From Eremophila alpestris peregrina (taxonomy: Eukaryota; Chordata; Aves; Passeriformes; Alaudidae): 64,000 nucleotides of DNA. A model generated the notes under the pieces. It saw only the letters and a program-made list of their open reading frames with translations, ran no database searches and was not told the origin of the DNA. Location: the NCBI GenBank assembly GCA_009792885.1, contig WMCF01000030.1:3512891-3576890 (forward strand), read 5' to 3'. Shown piece after piece: positions 14,236-27,680 of this stretch (position 1 is its first letter; each line of letters begins with the position of its first letter). A program made the translations under genes and the position numbers.

Positions 14236-14392
14236 CAGCTGTTCTTCCCTCTTCACCTTCACCCTTCCACACTGTTGCTGCTGCCCTCCTCTTTCCCATT
14301 TCCCTCCCTTTTGGAAGCTGCTTTCTATTCTTTTTTTGTGTTCCCCTCCTCCTGCAGCCAGCTCTCTCCCTCTCTGGCTGCTGCTCTTTCCT
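14236..14392 (+). repeat. Pyrimidine-rich tract
   Basis: The plus strand is dominated by C and T with short CTGCTG words. Lack of stop codons in such a tract explains four mutually overlapping open frames here on both strands, none of which looks like a protein. Confidence 0.65.
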
Positions 14393-16650
14393 AATGCTGG
14401 CTTTCTCCACAACGTTTTGTGGCTTTGCATGCTAATTCACAGGCATAAGATCACAAATAAACTTCAGGTTTAAAAGATTGTAACACTCAGTGAAAAAGAA
14501 AACCAGTCTGGCTACTTTTCATGATATCTTGTACTTTTAAAAGGTGCATTTTGAGCATGATGAAGAGGCAATATAAAGATGCTTATCTAACTTACTCAAA
14601 ATCCAATACCTTCCAAGATGAAAGATTTTGAGTATTTCCAAAAATACAGAAAAATCCTGATGTCTTAGCTTTTATTTTAACAGATAAGTATACAAGTGAA
14701 TCAGTTCATGTTTACTCATGATCTCATTCCATGACTATTCACATTCTATGTAAAGCACGGATGCCCCCTTCAACCTGTTCCTTCTGCAAATAAAATCTAA
14801 AAATGTTGCAAATTGTTCTAGAAAAAAAGTTTTTATCATTCAGTAGCAGACTAACAATATTCATTTAACTGCTGGTATATTGGATTTTTTTTTCTTTGGT
14901 GGGATTTGTTCACATCAATTCACACTGTGAACATCTTCCCCATTGTGAACATTCTCCACACACTAAGGTACAAATGCAGCAGCCTTCACCTTATCCCTCC
15001 ACCATCATGAAGCATCAGGATGAACTCAGTGTTTTCTAACTCTAAAATGGGTATGGAGGAGAGACAAAGCAAAATAACATGCAGGCTTGAACACTTCTAG
15101 TCCTAGAGCAGCCAGCATTGCCATGGGCATGTTTCAGTATGGAATTACAACCAGAGCCTCTCCTCTTGGAAATACTGGAGAGACAAACATGGTTCTCCTG
15201 TGAGATCCACATTAGCCTCCAAATACCATTCTAAAGACAGACATAACCTGCAGGAGCCAAGTTACATCTGACATCCTACTGCAATTATCTTAGCCAGTAT
15301 CTCAGGCACCTGAAGTACATCATGTTAGAGGTCCATGCTGGGTAGCTGAATTCATCAAACTAAAATTTTCACAATATCTCAGAATTCAAAGTTCCACAGC
15401 AAAAGAAAATGTATAGCCATCCTGCTTGCAAGGTAATTAGAAAGTACCACCTGTGTGTAACCAGTACTAGTTGAATCAGTCTGGGAGACAGAAACATCTC
15501 AGAAATATTCACAGAGTAATTTGTTACTAATGAGGGTGGGAGGTTTTGCAGCATCCAGGTTTAGACACTTTGCAGAGCTTTAAAGAGATAAGATAGCACC
15601 TTAGGGTGCCTATGCAGAGCTAATATCTGATGATGACCAACTGATATGAGTCAGATTCAGTCCTTCTGCAGGTACTGCATAATGACACCAGGATGATCAA
15701 GCTGGCCTCATAAATTCAGCCCATAACCATGAGCTGCCCAACAACTTTATTGTCAGTCCCTGCTCTTTAGTGTTCTCACAGCATATGTAACACAGAAGGC
15801 CTGCAAGTGGAAGAAGGTGAACTTTGGAGGTAATCAACTCATCAGTGCATTAATTAGGACCTTGCATGCTGGTGATTCAGACTGTTTTGGAATCTGAAAA
15901 GTCCTCTACCACTTCCTTGGATAGAAGAAGGAAATACTTTTCTCAATCAGCTGGAGGAATAAGACAGAGGGAAAAGTGTTCTTGATGCAGGGCTGGCACA
16001 GATGCTTAAAGCTCTGGGCTCTTACCATCCACTGCCTGGCCAGAGGTTGATCACAGTTACAAAACGAGGTAGCCACCAAGAAGGGACAACACTGCTATTT
16101 TATGCAATTTATCACATATATATGCCACAGCAGTTCAAAAGACAGGGCCAGAGATGATTTCAGAGCAGGAAAAGGCCTTTTGTTCCTGTCTCTTTCATTC
16201 CTAAGAGGGTAAATTAATAAAAAATCCATCTCCTGAAGTGTGAACAAGGGTACCTATAGAAGTAAGAGATTATATTGCAAGGAATTGTAAATGACCCATT
16301 GGAAAGGAAGGGTTTATACACTGCTCTGTCTTGTAATGGCAATTTCTTAAGCCTTAGTTCAATGAAGGGCTCTGGTATATGCCTGCCTAAGCATATGAAT
16401 AGTTCTACCAACTTTCAGACCACTTCTTGTATAATTCATGCTAAGTGCATGTTTATATTGGTGTCCTGTAAGATGCCAGGTGCTAAGAGTAATTCCTACA
16501 ATTTTCTGTACAGCAAGTTGTAAAAGATGAACTGAATTTGAAGCAATTTTTCCTTTCAGAGATTCCATTTGGTGGCTGAAAGGTTCTTGTAACCATGAGA
16601 GCTAAATGAGGGATATTCAGGAATGTGTTCCACAGCAAAAATGTCAACAT

Positions 16651-16652
16651 AG

Positions 16653-16682
<30 letters not shown>
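16651..16682 (+). repeat. (GAA)n microsatellite, about 10 units
   Basis: An uninterrupted AGA/GAA triplet array of about 32 bases. Its minus strand reads (TTC)n, which yields a poly-serine stretch in an open frame at 16483-16710; that frame is an artefact. GAA/TTC arrays can form triplex DNA and are length-polymorphic. Confidence 0.95.
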
Positions 16683-16684
<2 letters not shown>

Positions 16685-16795
16685 TTTAAAGAGAATATAG
16701 TTGACTCCAACTATATGGAGTACTTAGTACACAAAAAATATCACATTAAAAACTATCCTTCAGCAAGAAACTAAAAATGCCTTAACTGTTCTTGG

Positions 16796-16866
16796 TGTCA
16801 TAATTTGCATGTTCTCTGCTATGCCAGACTGTGTCCATCATAGCAGAGAACATGCAAAGTATGACA
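16796..16866. repeat. Near-perfect 28-bp inverted repeat; possible hairpin RNA
   Basis: Bases 16796-16823 and 16839-16866 are reverse complements over 28 positions with a single mismatch (A at 16803 against G at 16859). The innermost 20 bp match perfectly; the left arm there starts TTTGCATGTTCTCTGC at 16804. The loop is 15 bases (16824-16838). Outside the stem a two-base internal mismatch is followed by three more pairs (16791-16793 with 16869-16871). Either strand would fold into a stem-loop of about 71 nt, the size of a metazoan microRNA precursor. The very high pairing is also what a recent inverted duplication or a short palindromic transposon remnant would give. No known family was recognised. 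Confidence 0.9.
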
Positions 16867-17659
16867 GAAAGCTGTGAAGAAGGTTATACACTGAAAAAGT
16901 CATATTGTTAAAGAAGTATGTTTTATGAATATATGGAGAACATATCCTTCCCACCATTTAAACTCCCAATGATGCCTTTTAGAATAATAAATTTATTTTT
17001 TCAGGTCACTAGATCTAGTAGAACAACAGACTTCAACAGACAGCAGGAAGTACCTATTTTAATTCTATGTGGTGGGCATATGTGTAAGCCTGAGGAACCA
17101 GAAGTGATTACAGTAAAATTATCTTTTCATCAATTACTATAACTGGTCAAAATTGCTAGAAATATATCAGAAAGCACAGCAGTGTTTCAGGGAATATATT
17201 CTTTAATCATATCCCCTAATAGAAATTAATTAAAATATTTCATTTTATTAAGGAGTCAATGTTTCATTCTTATCCAAGAAAATATTTCAATAAATGCTTC
17301 AAATATTTCAAAAACATTTGCAGAAGGAAGTTTTGGGTTTTTCTAACCCATGCTAACAGGAAATCTTAGTAAGAGTAAACATTCCTTATAAAAACCAAAT
17401 GAGAGGTTCTGGCCAGTTCTAAAAATGGTTTGGAAGTGACACAGAACAACACTGCATGCAAATCAATGCTGCAATATTAGTTCTAAGCATCTCCTCCTCA
17501 TATGTTAAATCAAAATTCTTTCAAACTGCCCAGACTGACCAATTTCTTCCTCATCTTCGTATAAAACAAGCAATATTAGAATGGCACCTTTCCAATTCTT
17601 AATAAAAGCTCAGTCTCCCAACTTCATTGATGGTGGAGAATTGATAAAGCCTAGGTTGC

Positions 17660-17752
17660 TGGTTTAACCCCTGGACAGGCCATTCACTTAAGAGTAGGAC
17701 TTGATGATCTTTGTGGTTCCCTTCCAACTCAGAATATTCTGTGATTCTGATG
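17660..17752 (+). mobile_element. CR1 LINE 3'-end remnant
   Basis: The plus strand carries the conserved CR1 3' terminus: GACTTGATGATCTTTGTGG near 17699, then TTCCCTTCCAACTC and ATTCTGTGATTCTG ending near 17751. Only the last hundred bases or so are recognisable and the left boundary is uncertain. Confidence 0.7.
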
Positions 17753-19526
17753 GGTTCCAATGTTCTATGGCACATGTGGAACTGCACAGGGCACCCCTTC
17801 CTGGTTTTATGGTGATAGCAATGGTCACTGTCTTCAAGACTACTAGCTTTCATCACAGCTGCTCCCCAAAATGGCTGAAACAAGTTCAGGGTTAGCTGGG
17901 AGCCTTAGCTCCACAGTGTATTAGTTTAATCTTTTGCATTATCTGAAAGAATGGGTCCTACAGGCAATAGCTGAAGGGGGAAGAAGCAAGAAGACTCAAC
18001 ATCTTGGATTAGAAAACACTGATTCTTCCCAATATTTTTCAGCAAGGAAAACAGGCTTGAGTTAAAGATGTAGGAAGAAATTTATTTTGCCTTCAGACCC
18101 AAAATTTACTTTTCCCCCCATCCTGTGTCAAGCATCAAATCTTACAATTCAGCTACAAAAGCAGGAAATTCTGTCAGTCTGTTATCTGATACAATCAGAA
18201 GGAAATTAAGGAACCCACAAATAATGTTTTTGAGAAGATTTTGGGGTACATCTGGATGCACCAATTTGCCTTTGTCTTGCTCTTGCTGTCAGCTAGCTGT
18301 ATGTGATCATGCTCTTGCCCATGACTTGTATAGCTTGTATAGCAAGCATGGCACCATGCCCAAGCTGATAAACCCCTCTGGGAACATGCCCAGCTTGCAA
18401 AACAGTCAGGTGATCATATATCTCTCTGCATCTGGCCACACCAATACGTATTTAAAGATCTATTTATTGCCTACAAGAAGATTCTATTCAATACACACAT
18501 ACACGGATGTCCCTAGATGCATGCAGAATACTCATGTCTGTACATGTGAACAACAGTGAATACAGCAAAAAGCCTCCTATTCTAGCATTAATGAAATTCA
18601 AACCTGACAAACACAGAGGTAAAAAAAATTACTTAGCTGATTTTAATTTCAGCATATAAAATATCAAGCACGTGATACAAATACTAATGCCGAAGTCTTA
18701 TCAAGAATACCTTTTGGTTCTGGAGAGATTACTAGAGAATACTACAAAAGATTTATTATATGGTGTAATAAATGCAGCTGTTACAGCACTGGGAGGACAG
18801 TGGGTGGTGGCAATTCCAGCAGACTTAGTGGCAGAGAGGAAGATGTATTAGAGAACACCAGGCTCACTCACAACCAATTAGTAGCATGGAACTGAGGGGA
18901 GCACAGCAAGAAGACATAATAATAAGCATTCTTAAATATAAGAAACTGATGTAGAGGACAAATTAAAGTCAAGTGCCATGATTTTTTAGGAAGCCCATTG
19001 TAGCTTAGCATCTATTTAGAGTAGCTTCTCCTGCCAACTGAAGCGAAGTTCATTATGTGAGATTAAAACCATATGTGTTTGAACTCAACTGTGTTCTCCA
19101 TGCTACTTTTTTATTGTGATGGGTGCATCTTTTAAGCTAATCAGTTATGAAAAAAATTATGATGTTGCTTAGTGATTTTTTTCTCCTATTTTGTACTATA
19201 ATGAATTCTCATTTCACTCTGAAATGATAATTAAAAAAACCCTATCAGTGTAGGTGACTACTATCCACAATAGAAGCTAGTAATAAGCAAAGTTCTTAAT
19301 TCTGGAAAAATAGACTGATAGTTCAATTAAAAATTAAAAGATTTTAACAGATTTTAACTAATTTCAAATAAATACTTATGGCATTCTTAAAAAGAGCAAT
19401 GGACAAGCTTTGTTGAGCAATTTTTGCAGAAACTAATCACTTTATGACCAAAAAATAACACTGAAAAAGAGTTTCTGACAAGTCAAGTGTTCTTGCATCT
19501 TGCATCTAATTAACGGATTCAGCCAC

Positions 19527-19551
19527 AAAAAAAAAAAAAAAAAAAAAAAAA
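19527..19551 (+). repeat. Poly(A) run of 25
   Basis: Twenty-five consecutive A bases. No recognisable retrocopy or SINE body precedes it, so it may be a slippage-grown homopolymer rather than a retroposed tail. Confidence 0.95.
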
Positions 19552-22500
19552 CCCTGAAAAGTCAAAATTATTTGCTACAGAATGTCTGAAAGATTGATTT
19601 TTTTTTCAGTTCAGATTCACAAGTTATTGTTATAGTTGCATTCATATTACTACCAGTCCTGCAAAAGTTGATATTAGTTCATTTTTGTCAGTATATTTTT
19701 GATTTGCAATCTCAAGTTGCACAGTTCAGTGGACTTTTTCTGTTTATACTGAGAGATGCCAAGAGAAGCTCATCAAAACTGATCTTTTTAAAAATTGAGA
19801 CTAACCCATATACCTCGTTTGTGTGAACCACCCTATAATTTCATCTGACTTTTGAAACTTCTTTTGGGTGATCATTTAATTTCAAAGAACTTGGAATCAT
19901 AGAAAGCAAAGATCAGACATTATGACAGCAAATCTAATTTACTAATAAATTACACAGAAAAAATGAGTAAAAAATCAGCTGAGTTAATTTCACAACTTTG
20001 TTCCCAGGAATCATATGAAATTGCTGGCCAAAAGAGAAGTAAAACGTTTAGATACTTCTGTTTTGAAGGAAAAGTCAGGCAAAAACCTGACAAAGAAAAA
20101 GAAGGCATGAAAGAAATATTACTCTTTCTCTACTGTTGAGATAAATCTTCTTTTAACTGAGTCCTTAGTCATTTCATCAAATTCAAATAATATCCTGGAA
20201 GCTAATTATTTGAATTAAAGCCAAAAAGTGAACCCATCTTCAGTAGATACTTGCTAGTCATACAGCCAGTTTACCCTATGCTAAACATGTATTCATCATG
20301 AGAAATCACATTGGTAGATGTCACAACTGAATAGGAAAATATCTGGGAACCAGAGGAGTGACTCATTTCACTCCTGAAAAACACAGTTACTCCTGTCTGA
20401 TGTTGGGCAAACCCACCATGAACTGTCATTACATGGGAGATGAGGGCAGATGTGTGCAACTACCTATTTTAACAGTTTCAGAAATTGCGTGAAACTGAGT
20501 CAAGCATTTCTTGGATACAATCTTTTACCTGTCACACAGATGGATTTAAATCTGCTCCCCAAAAGTCAGGAGAGGTGGGGTTGTTGAGGACTGATGGCTC
20601 TCTCTGTCCCAGACTCAGTGCCACTTTGATGATTTCCCAGATCAACAAAGATTTCTCTCAATGTTTGTCTTGGTCCATCTGGCCAATGCCTTGGATTTTC
20701 CTTCCTGGTTTATGCCATATCTTCTACTTCTCTCTCCTTCCTCTTCACTCCTACTCATATAATATTTCATGAAGCTCTATGTTAAAACCTTCAAATGGTC
20801 TGTTGGGCAGGGATGGGTGTTTTGGTCCTGCTTGGCAGTCAGTTGTTATAGGTGAATGCAGCCTATAGTAATATTCTTCCTAGCAAGCTCAGAGAAAACA
20901 TCTGGAAACTGTTCCTCTCTACTGCACAAGAAACCACCTTTATGCATGCAAGAACTCTTGTTACTCAGCTGCAACACTCCATCCAGCTATCTGGTGATTA
21001 TCACTGCCTGCCTGAGCCTAAGGCAATTTACAGCTGGACTTTTGGTTTCCGTACTTACACAGGACCTTTACAGGTAATATAGCTTGGCATTATAAGATAA
21101 ATGCCAGAAGTGACAGAAAACCCCCAAACTGTGCAAGTCTAGAAATCCAAAATTATAGGGGAAAGAGGAGCACTGGCCCTCTTAATCCAACTGAAATACC
21201 TTGCACAGCATGAGTAAAGCTTTGCAGCTGTGGCATCTGCTAATACAATTCTGAAGTACCTAACCTAATAAAGGTAGCTAATTAGGAGTATTAAATGATA
21301 AGACATGGTTCTGCACCTTTGTCTTCTTGGGTAAGATACATTTCCAAGAAACCTGGCACGAGTTCTTTTAGCCTGAGGAAAGGCAAGAAAATCTGGCATA
21401 GTCTGCAATAATGAGAGGAAAATACTAATGAAGTTAGAGAAAATTTCCTAAAAGGTTGAACAGTGGCAAATAATTTATGATAAAAAAATCATTCTGGTTG
21501 TAAATAAAATACTCCTCTAGTAGACACCATTTTACAGCTTGATAACATTTATGTGTATGTTTATAAACAGATGTACTATGACACTGTACACTGTACAGGT
21601 AGAATACTGTCAAAGAACAGGTGATAACTTGCTTTTCCTTCCTAGATTCATTTATCACTTACTTATACATTTATGTGTTACAGCAGGTCTTTGGTATCTC
21701 CTGCTACTGAAAAATATCTCTGTAAAAGTGGGATGGAAACTGAGGATGGCACTAGATCATGCATACTCTTTCCTCTGTCATGAGCAAATCAAACACCTTC
21801 TGATGCACCAGTAACAGTGGATATGAATTAATGAGGACTATCAATACAGCTCACTCATTTTTTAAAGCTGTACTTCACTGTGTTCTAATAGAACCAGAAA
21901 ATTCAGGAAAATAGTACTCTTTTCTGGGGAGGACAAAAGGACAGTTGGCACCTGCAGATCAGTAACAGTCAGAGATCTTGCATTTATCATTCAAAGGGGC
22001 ACTGGTCAGAACTGGCAATAAAGGAAAGAGACAGAGAAAGAAGGATGCTTTGCTATATTCTGTAGCATTTCCTCACTTGTATTAGACTGTCTTTTGTGAG
22101 TTTTCTCTCACACAAACTGCTTTCACTAATAGCAAGAAAAAATGTCATAAAGGAGTGCTGATTAATACATATTTGATGTAGCTTTATGCTTTACCAGTAA
22201 TACAATGCTGAGCATCAGCTGTGTGACATCCAAGACCTCCCAGCTCCATTTATTACATCTTAAGTTTCTGAGGAAGACTGGAGCAAAGCTTACTGGATGT
22301 CTGCCCACCAACAAATACATTGAAAATCAAAACAACCCTTTTTGAGATATATTTTTCCTTACCCAATCTGGAGCAACTGCAGAAATATTCTTCCTATAAC
22401 TTGAAAGAATGTGTGTTTGATACAGGTATGATATTCTCCATAACTTTGAAAATTATTCAACAAATGTCTCATTATAAGGATTTCATTTCTGAACTCTATT

Positions 22501-23562
22501 TTGCAGCATACAGCTCCACCTGTTGAACAGGTTCTAGGAAAATAATCCCTGCTATATTAGTTTACCTTGCTGTTTCTGAGAACTTCCAAATTTCAAGGTC
22601 TCTTGAGCAATTCAAAAATAAATTATGCAATAATTGCTGACAACTCAAGTATAAGAGACAACATACTGCCAACCTCAGTAGAAGTCAAAGGGAATTGCCT
22701 GCAGTCAGCAGTACTGCTGGTGATGTATTTCTGACAGTATTTTAGGAAGAGTCCTCTCATTTCTTACTGCAGGAAAGGGTTTTAACTGAAGTACCCCGAA
22801 GATGAACTTTACAGTAAATTAGCATTTGATAAAGTGAGCTCCTACTTTCCAACACAATTAAGAAATGAAGCAGGCATAATTAGTGTTACCTTTGCTTTGA
22901 AGTGTCCATACTTTCAGGATAGAATGAAAATGTTACTTATCTTGCTAAGTTTAAACTATGTAAAAATTCAAGCTACTATACAATTTTGGAAGAAATTTAT
23001 AAGTAATATAGTCTCATACAGTATTAAATAAAAAATGTCCATAGTCACCTTGGAAGACGTAAAATTGCCATTGGCCAGATACACTGAATTAGAATGGTAC
23101 TAATCAAAAATAGGTTGGTGGAAGTTGGCAGGGGGTAAAGGAGAGGGAAACACAGATTTCTGCCAGTACTTTAAATGTGCTACCAAAGTGAAAGAATAAT
23201 TAGGAATATCCTGTAGGTATTGTTTCTACCAATGATTCTCAATAACATAAGTCTGTAACTGATACATATAATTACTGTTTTGCTGCCATCTCTCCTAGGT
23301 AACCTGCTGGTATGTAGGACACGAACGCCTCTTTCAGTTATGCAATTACAAGGGCTCTGACTGGGCTTCAGTGGTGAAAACTTCCAGTAATTCCAGGTGA
23401 AAAATCAGTATTAAAGGGAGCATTGTAGGGCCTGGTTTTCATGTGCCAAAAATCAGAAAGGCCGCAAAGAGACTTCATTTCAAAAATATCCTAAATCAAA
23501 ATGCATACATGGACTTAACAATACATTTATAAGAGTTTCTTGTTAGCTTCTCATAATACTGT

Positions 23563-23582
23563 AAATAAATAAATAAATAAAA
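23563..23582 (+). repeat. (AAAT)n microsatellite
   Basis: About five tandem AAAT units. Confidence 0.9.
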
Positions 23583-24494
23583 GTGAGTAAGTAGTTGAGA
23601 TGGTGTCAGAGATTTATTTTATCATTCTCAGAAGATTTTGATGGTGTCCAGAATCATGGTGTTGTCTAACCATTGTCATGTTAAGATAACAGGAAGGGTA
23701 GACTGCCTCAAATTTGTTTCATTTTTCACTTCCTTAGAAAGGACCTAGAAGTTCATAAGAAGTAATTCAAAAATTAAAATGCTTTAATTACTTCCATTAT
23801 TCGAAGAATTATGAAAATGAGAGATCTGTGCTGAATGACAAGGAAATTAAATTGCTACTTTTACTGAAATACCTGAAGGTCAGTAAAATAAACAAATTGC
23901 ATTGTGTACAGCAATCACACGAAAGATGTTAGAAGTTTTAAAAAAATTACCCGTAGGCTTTTTGTTGCTAGATATTGCAAGCTTTTTGACCTGTCCCACC
24001 TCTCTTTGTAATACTAATTTCTGTCAGGCTGAGGAGTATACAGAAAAAAAAATATCGCATTGGCAAAACGAATTTGTATTCGGCAGAGGTGAATTTGGAA
24101 GCAAAAGGAAGGCAGTGTTGTCCAGTCAAACTTTTAAATGTGACCAGCTTCTCACCAAGGTAAATTTTTCATTAAAATGTGCATTTAACTTGAACTCAAT
24201 TTGCCTATAGATCCACACGAAGACATACATCCCCAATGTATTGATATTCACCTTTTTATTTAAATTTATGTAACATAATTTTATTGTACTTGACACTAAA
24301 ATACACCGGTGAGATGTTTTCTGGAACTTATGGCAGGCAAGGTGCACCTGTCCTGTGTACTGGTCCCTGTAGCTGGTCCTTGAAGTGCTGTGGCCAGGGG
24401 CTGTCCGTGGTGCATGACAGTGAGTCCCTGACTGATGCTGTGCATCGCAGGAGCTACACTGCCTGCCCAAGAAGCCCAGCTGCAGCATTCAGAA

Positions 24495-24532
24495 GGATTT
24501 CTGCTGTGGATTTCTACTGTGGATTTCTGAGG
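24495..24532 (+). repeat. 13-bp tandem triplicate
   Basis: GGATTTCTGCTGT (24495-24507) is followed by GGATTTCTACTGT (24508-24520) and a partial third copy beginning GGATTTCTG at 24521. It is a short local duplication. Confidence 0.85.
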
Positions 24533-27339
24533 TTTAGCCAGAAAATTTATGGCGTTTGTTTTTGGCCAGTTTTAGCTTGCTTCTTTTCTTCTATACTGCC
24601 TCTTTTGAACTCTTTCTTTTAGGGAAAAAAAAGCATGACAATAATAACATTTCCCTTCTCCCTCTCCCCCAACCTTTCTCATACACTGACTAATGTCCCA
24701 GCAAATCCTATTTATTAGACTTGCCTTTTTTATCTTTGACAAAGTGTACAAAGCCAAAGTAGGTAAGATTTGAATAGGTAGCTGCACAGCATGAACAATG
24801 CACAGTAAGCAGCAGCCTGCAAAGTTTGCATTTGTGTAGTTCTTTAGCTTAGATACAGTCTTGACCTAAGGAAAGGGACTCATCTCTAGTGTACATATAT
24901 ACTGCCACAAGCAAAAAGCTGACACACAAGACACATTCAGCTGATGTAGGTAATTATGAAATAAATGTAACAACTTCATGAACCTTCAATTTTACTGCAT
25001 CCTTGCCATGCCACAGCTGTAGTCAATGTCAACAGCTGATATTTTCTGAAAGCCACACGTCAAGGAAAAGTGGCTGTAGTGATCACTTGCAAATAATCTT
25101 TGGTAACCAGATGAAGGCAGATGTACGATTTCCCTCCCCAAGGTTGGGAATTCTGTAGTGAGGATTATACAAAAGTATACACACTCTTCTGGTAATTCAC
25201 TATTCCCATTAAGAGTAAAGGTAGCATGGAGGTTGAAACATGAAATCTCATCCTCCTGAAAATCAGGATAACACAAAGCAAATTCATTAGACAGAGATGT
25301 AACCAAGCTGCATTGCAGATGTTTTCAACTTGTTAAATGAAAACAGCAGATTTTAGGTAAGAATTTGAAGGTTTAGATTACTTTCCCCTGACAAAGTGTT
25401 TCCCTTCTCAGACAAAATCCCTTTGTGCAGTGCTGTATTGTGCCTGATGCAGAAAAATGCACTAACAAACAGTAACTTAGATATTTTCTTTACAAAGCAT
25501 CATGGAAGTCTAAAATACAGCATAAATAAAACACAGTCCTATTAGCATAATGCTAAAAACCCCAGATTATAAATATCAAGTTGTGACTTTGGTATACTGT
25601 CACCAGTATTTTATGCAATTTATGGTTTCATCAGTGCTTTGGCAACTTTTCTTTCTTGCACACTGGCATCTAATTGAAGAAAGATCCTGCAGCTGGACAC
25701 CACAAAGGAAACTGATTTTTTTTTTTAAGGACAGTTGAATCTAAGGGTAGGCTTCTATTAAAAAATTTTCCTAAAATGGTGTGAAAATGAGATTTTAGAA
25801 AACTGAACAGAGCCTGAAGGAAAAGTAATGTCATTAAGAATTAATGGTAATCCTGAATGGAGAGAAAAAGGAAAAAATCCAAAAAACATACTGAGTTTCA
25901 TTTTTGTTTTACTGGGCATGTGTGCATTTAGAGGTGATGATGCAAATATTAGCAGATAAAGACTTCATGCTACCATTCTCTGAAATCTTAGGAGAAACAG
26001 ACTGTGTTATTTCACTGTTCTCTTCATGTGAAACATATTAACCTGTCAGAAGTACTTCCAAACTGTGCCTGAGGGTAAGAGATCATCAAAGGGGACAACA
26101 GAGTCCTATGGAGTTATACTAAGTTCTTATGCCAAGGCTAGAGAGAAAAGAGGTCATGGGACATGGAAACGTGGAGATAGGCTGCTGTTCAGCGATTATC
26201 CCTTTTCTCTGCAAATATTGCCTTCAGTGCATTGTGTCAAGGCTATTCCCTCGAGTCTGAATCAGAGCTGCAGTGAATGGCAGCTCTAACAAAGTGTAGG
26301 GGAGGTGGCAGTTCAATCAGGAAGGTACAGACAGTACATTCTATGGGTAATTGCAGGATTCCCTGTAGTATGTAAAGCAAATTAGAAAATACAAATAAAT
26401 GAGGGACAATTACTAAAATGTTTGCTTTGGAAATATTTTTTCCCCATTGAAACAGTTATTGTCACCTCATTCTCTCACAGATTTAGAAATGAGTCTAAAC
26501 CAAAATTTTCTAAAAAAATAAGTTGTTTTGAGACCAGAGAGTGTTTGCAAAACCATGGCTCAGTTTCTTCTGTCCAATGGAGACTCTATGAAGTCTAATA
26601 ATATGTTTTAGCTGGTGCATATTTCCTTACCACGGCTGTAATTTTCAAAAAGCTTGACAGAATTTTATCTGTCAAAAACTTCATTTCCTCAGTTAGACTT
26701 AAGTGGAATGGGTGAAAGCATTCATGGTTTATATGTGGTAGCTGCTTGCAAAAGACAGTGCATCCAAATAATTCACCTTTTATAGAAAACGACTAGCATC
26801 AAACAGGAAATCTGTTACTCAATTCCCAAGTAACTATCACAGAATCAAAGCAGTTCTCAAGAATATCTTACAGTGGATATTCTCATAATTTTACCAAGGC
26901 AAAAAGGTGAGCTGGAAGAGGAGAATAGTACATGAGATTCATTACATGACCCATTTCCACAGATTCAACCCATGAGGGTCCTGTGTGTGCTACTGAACAT
27001 AAGCAGCTTTCCAAGTTCCTCTGTCTTCTCTGGCTTGATAACCTGTTAGACATGATAGATAAGTTACATGCCTTTTGCATCAGAGATAGCCAAACACCAC
27101 AAAGCATTCCTGGCCACAAATAACTTTTGAAAATGAAAAATTAGGCTGAAAAAAGCACTCAGTATTCAGATCCTTAGAGAACAGGCAGCACAGTATAAAT
27201 ACTCTAAGAATTATTAGTTGAATAAGTATTCAACACACTCAAACGACTTCCTTTTATTGTTTGAGGCTTTTTAAAAATCATGAACACTGCTAGGGTTTGT
27301 AAGCATTCATTGAATACTGGGTGGGTTAAAACTACACCA

Positions 27340-27680
27340 TGTCTCTGTTTTCCTAAAAAGGCATCCACTGCATGTGCTTTGATGCCGATCCAAAAACAGC
27401 ATTCTGTGTTTGTCTCATGCTGCAGGGTTTTTGGCTAATCTGTGCCATAATGTACCGTAGCAAACAGAATCAGGCATGTGACAGTTTGCTACATCTGTGC
27501 TGCGATAAGTCATTCATCTCAACCTGACACTTTTCTCTTTTCCAAAGTGACACTGCAATAGAGAAATATGCTTGCTCATTTATGGGAAGGAGAGTAATAA
27601 GTCCTGGCAAACGGAGCTGAGTTTCATTCATAAGTACATAACTTGCAGTTTGTACTTTCCTTAAATTTCCGTGGATAGTG
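27340..27680. promoter_or_regulatory. Possible conserved non-coding element
   Basis: A non-coding block with higher word complexity than its flanks and several retained CpGs (GATGCCG, GTACCGTAG, TGCGATAAG, AAACGGAG). The composition resembles vertebrate conserved elements. This is a judgement by eye with no alignment. Confidence 0.25.

Larger units (their letters stand above)
7576..16650. other. Unannotated non-coding DNA, no gene seen
   Basis: No recognisable gene, RNA or interspersed repeat was found. Open frames such as 12325-12789 on the minus strand have no recognisable domain and overlap frames on the other strand. Low-complexity tracts occur near 12669-12681 (T run), 13205-13248 (purine-rich), 13761-13801 (GT-rich) and 14236-14392 (pyrimidine-rich). 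Confidence 0.6.

Noticed and set aside
14183..14473. Four overlapping open frames on both strands
   Set aside because: They arise from a pyrimidine-rich tract that lacks stop codons; composition is non-protein-like.
16483..16710. Open frame with a poly-serine stretch
   Set aside because: The serines are the reverse reading of the (GAA)n microsatellite.
18125..18559. 144-codon plus-strand frame
   Set aside because: No recognisable domain or flanking splice signals of note.
19527..19551. Poly(A) tail of a processed pseudogene or SINE
   Set aside because: No retrocopy body or target-site duplication could be recognised upstream.
26838..26880. CR1-like TATCACAGAATCA start
   Set aside because: Only about 13 bases match the CR1 end and the following sequence does not continue as CR1.
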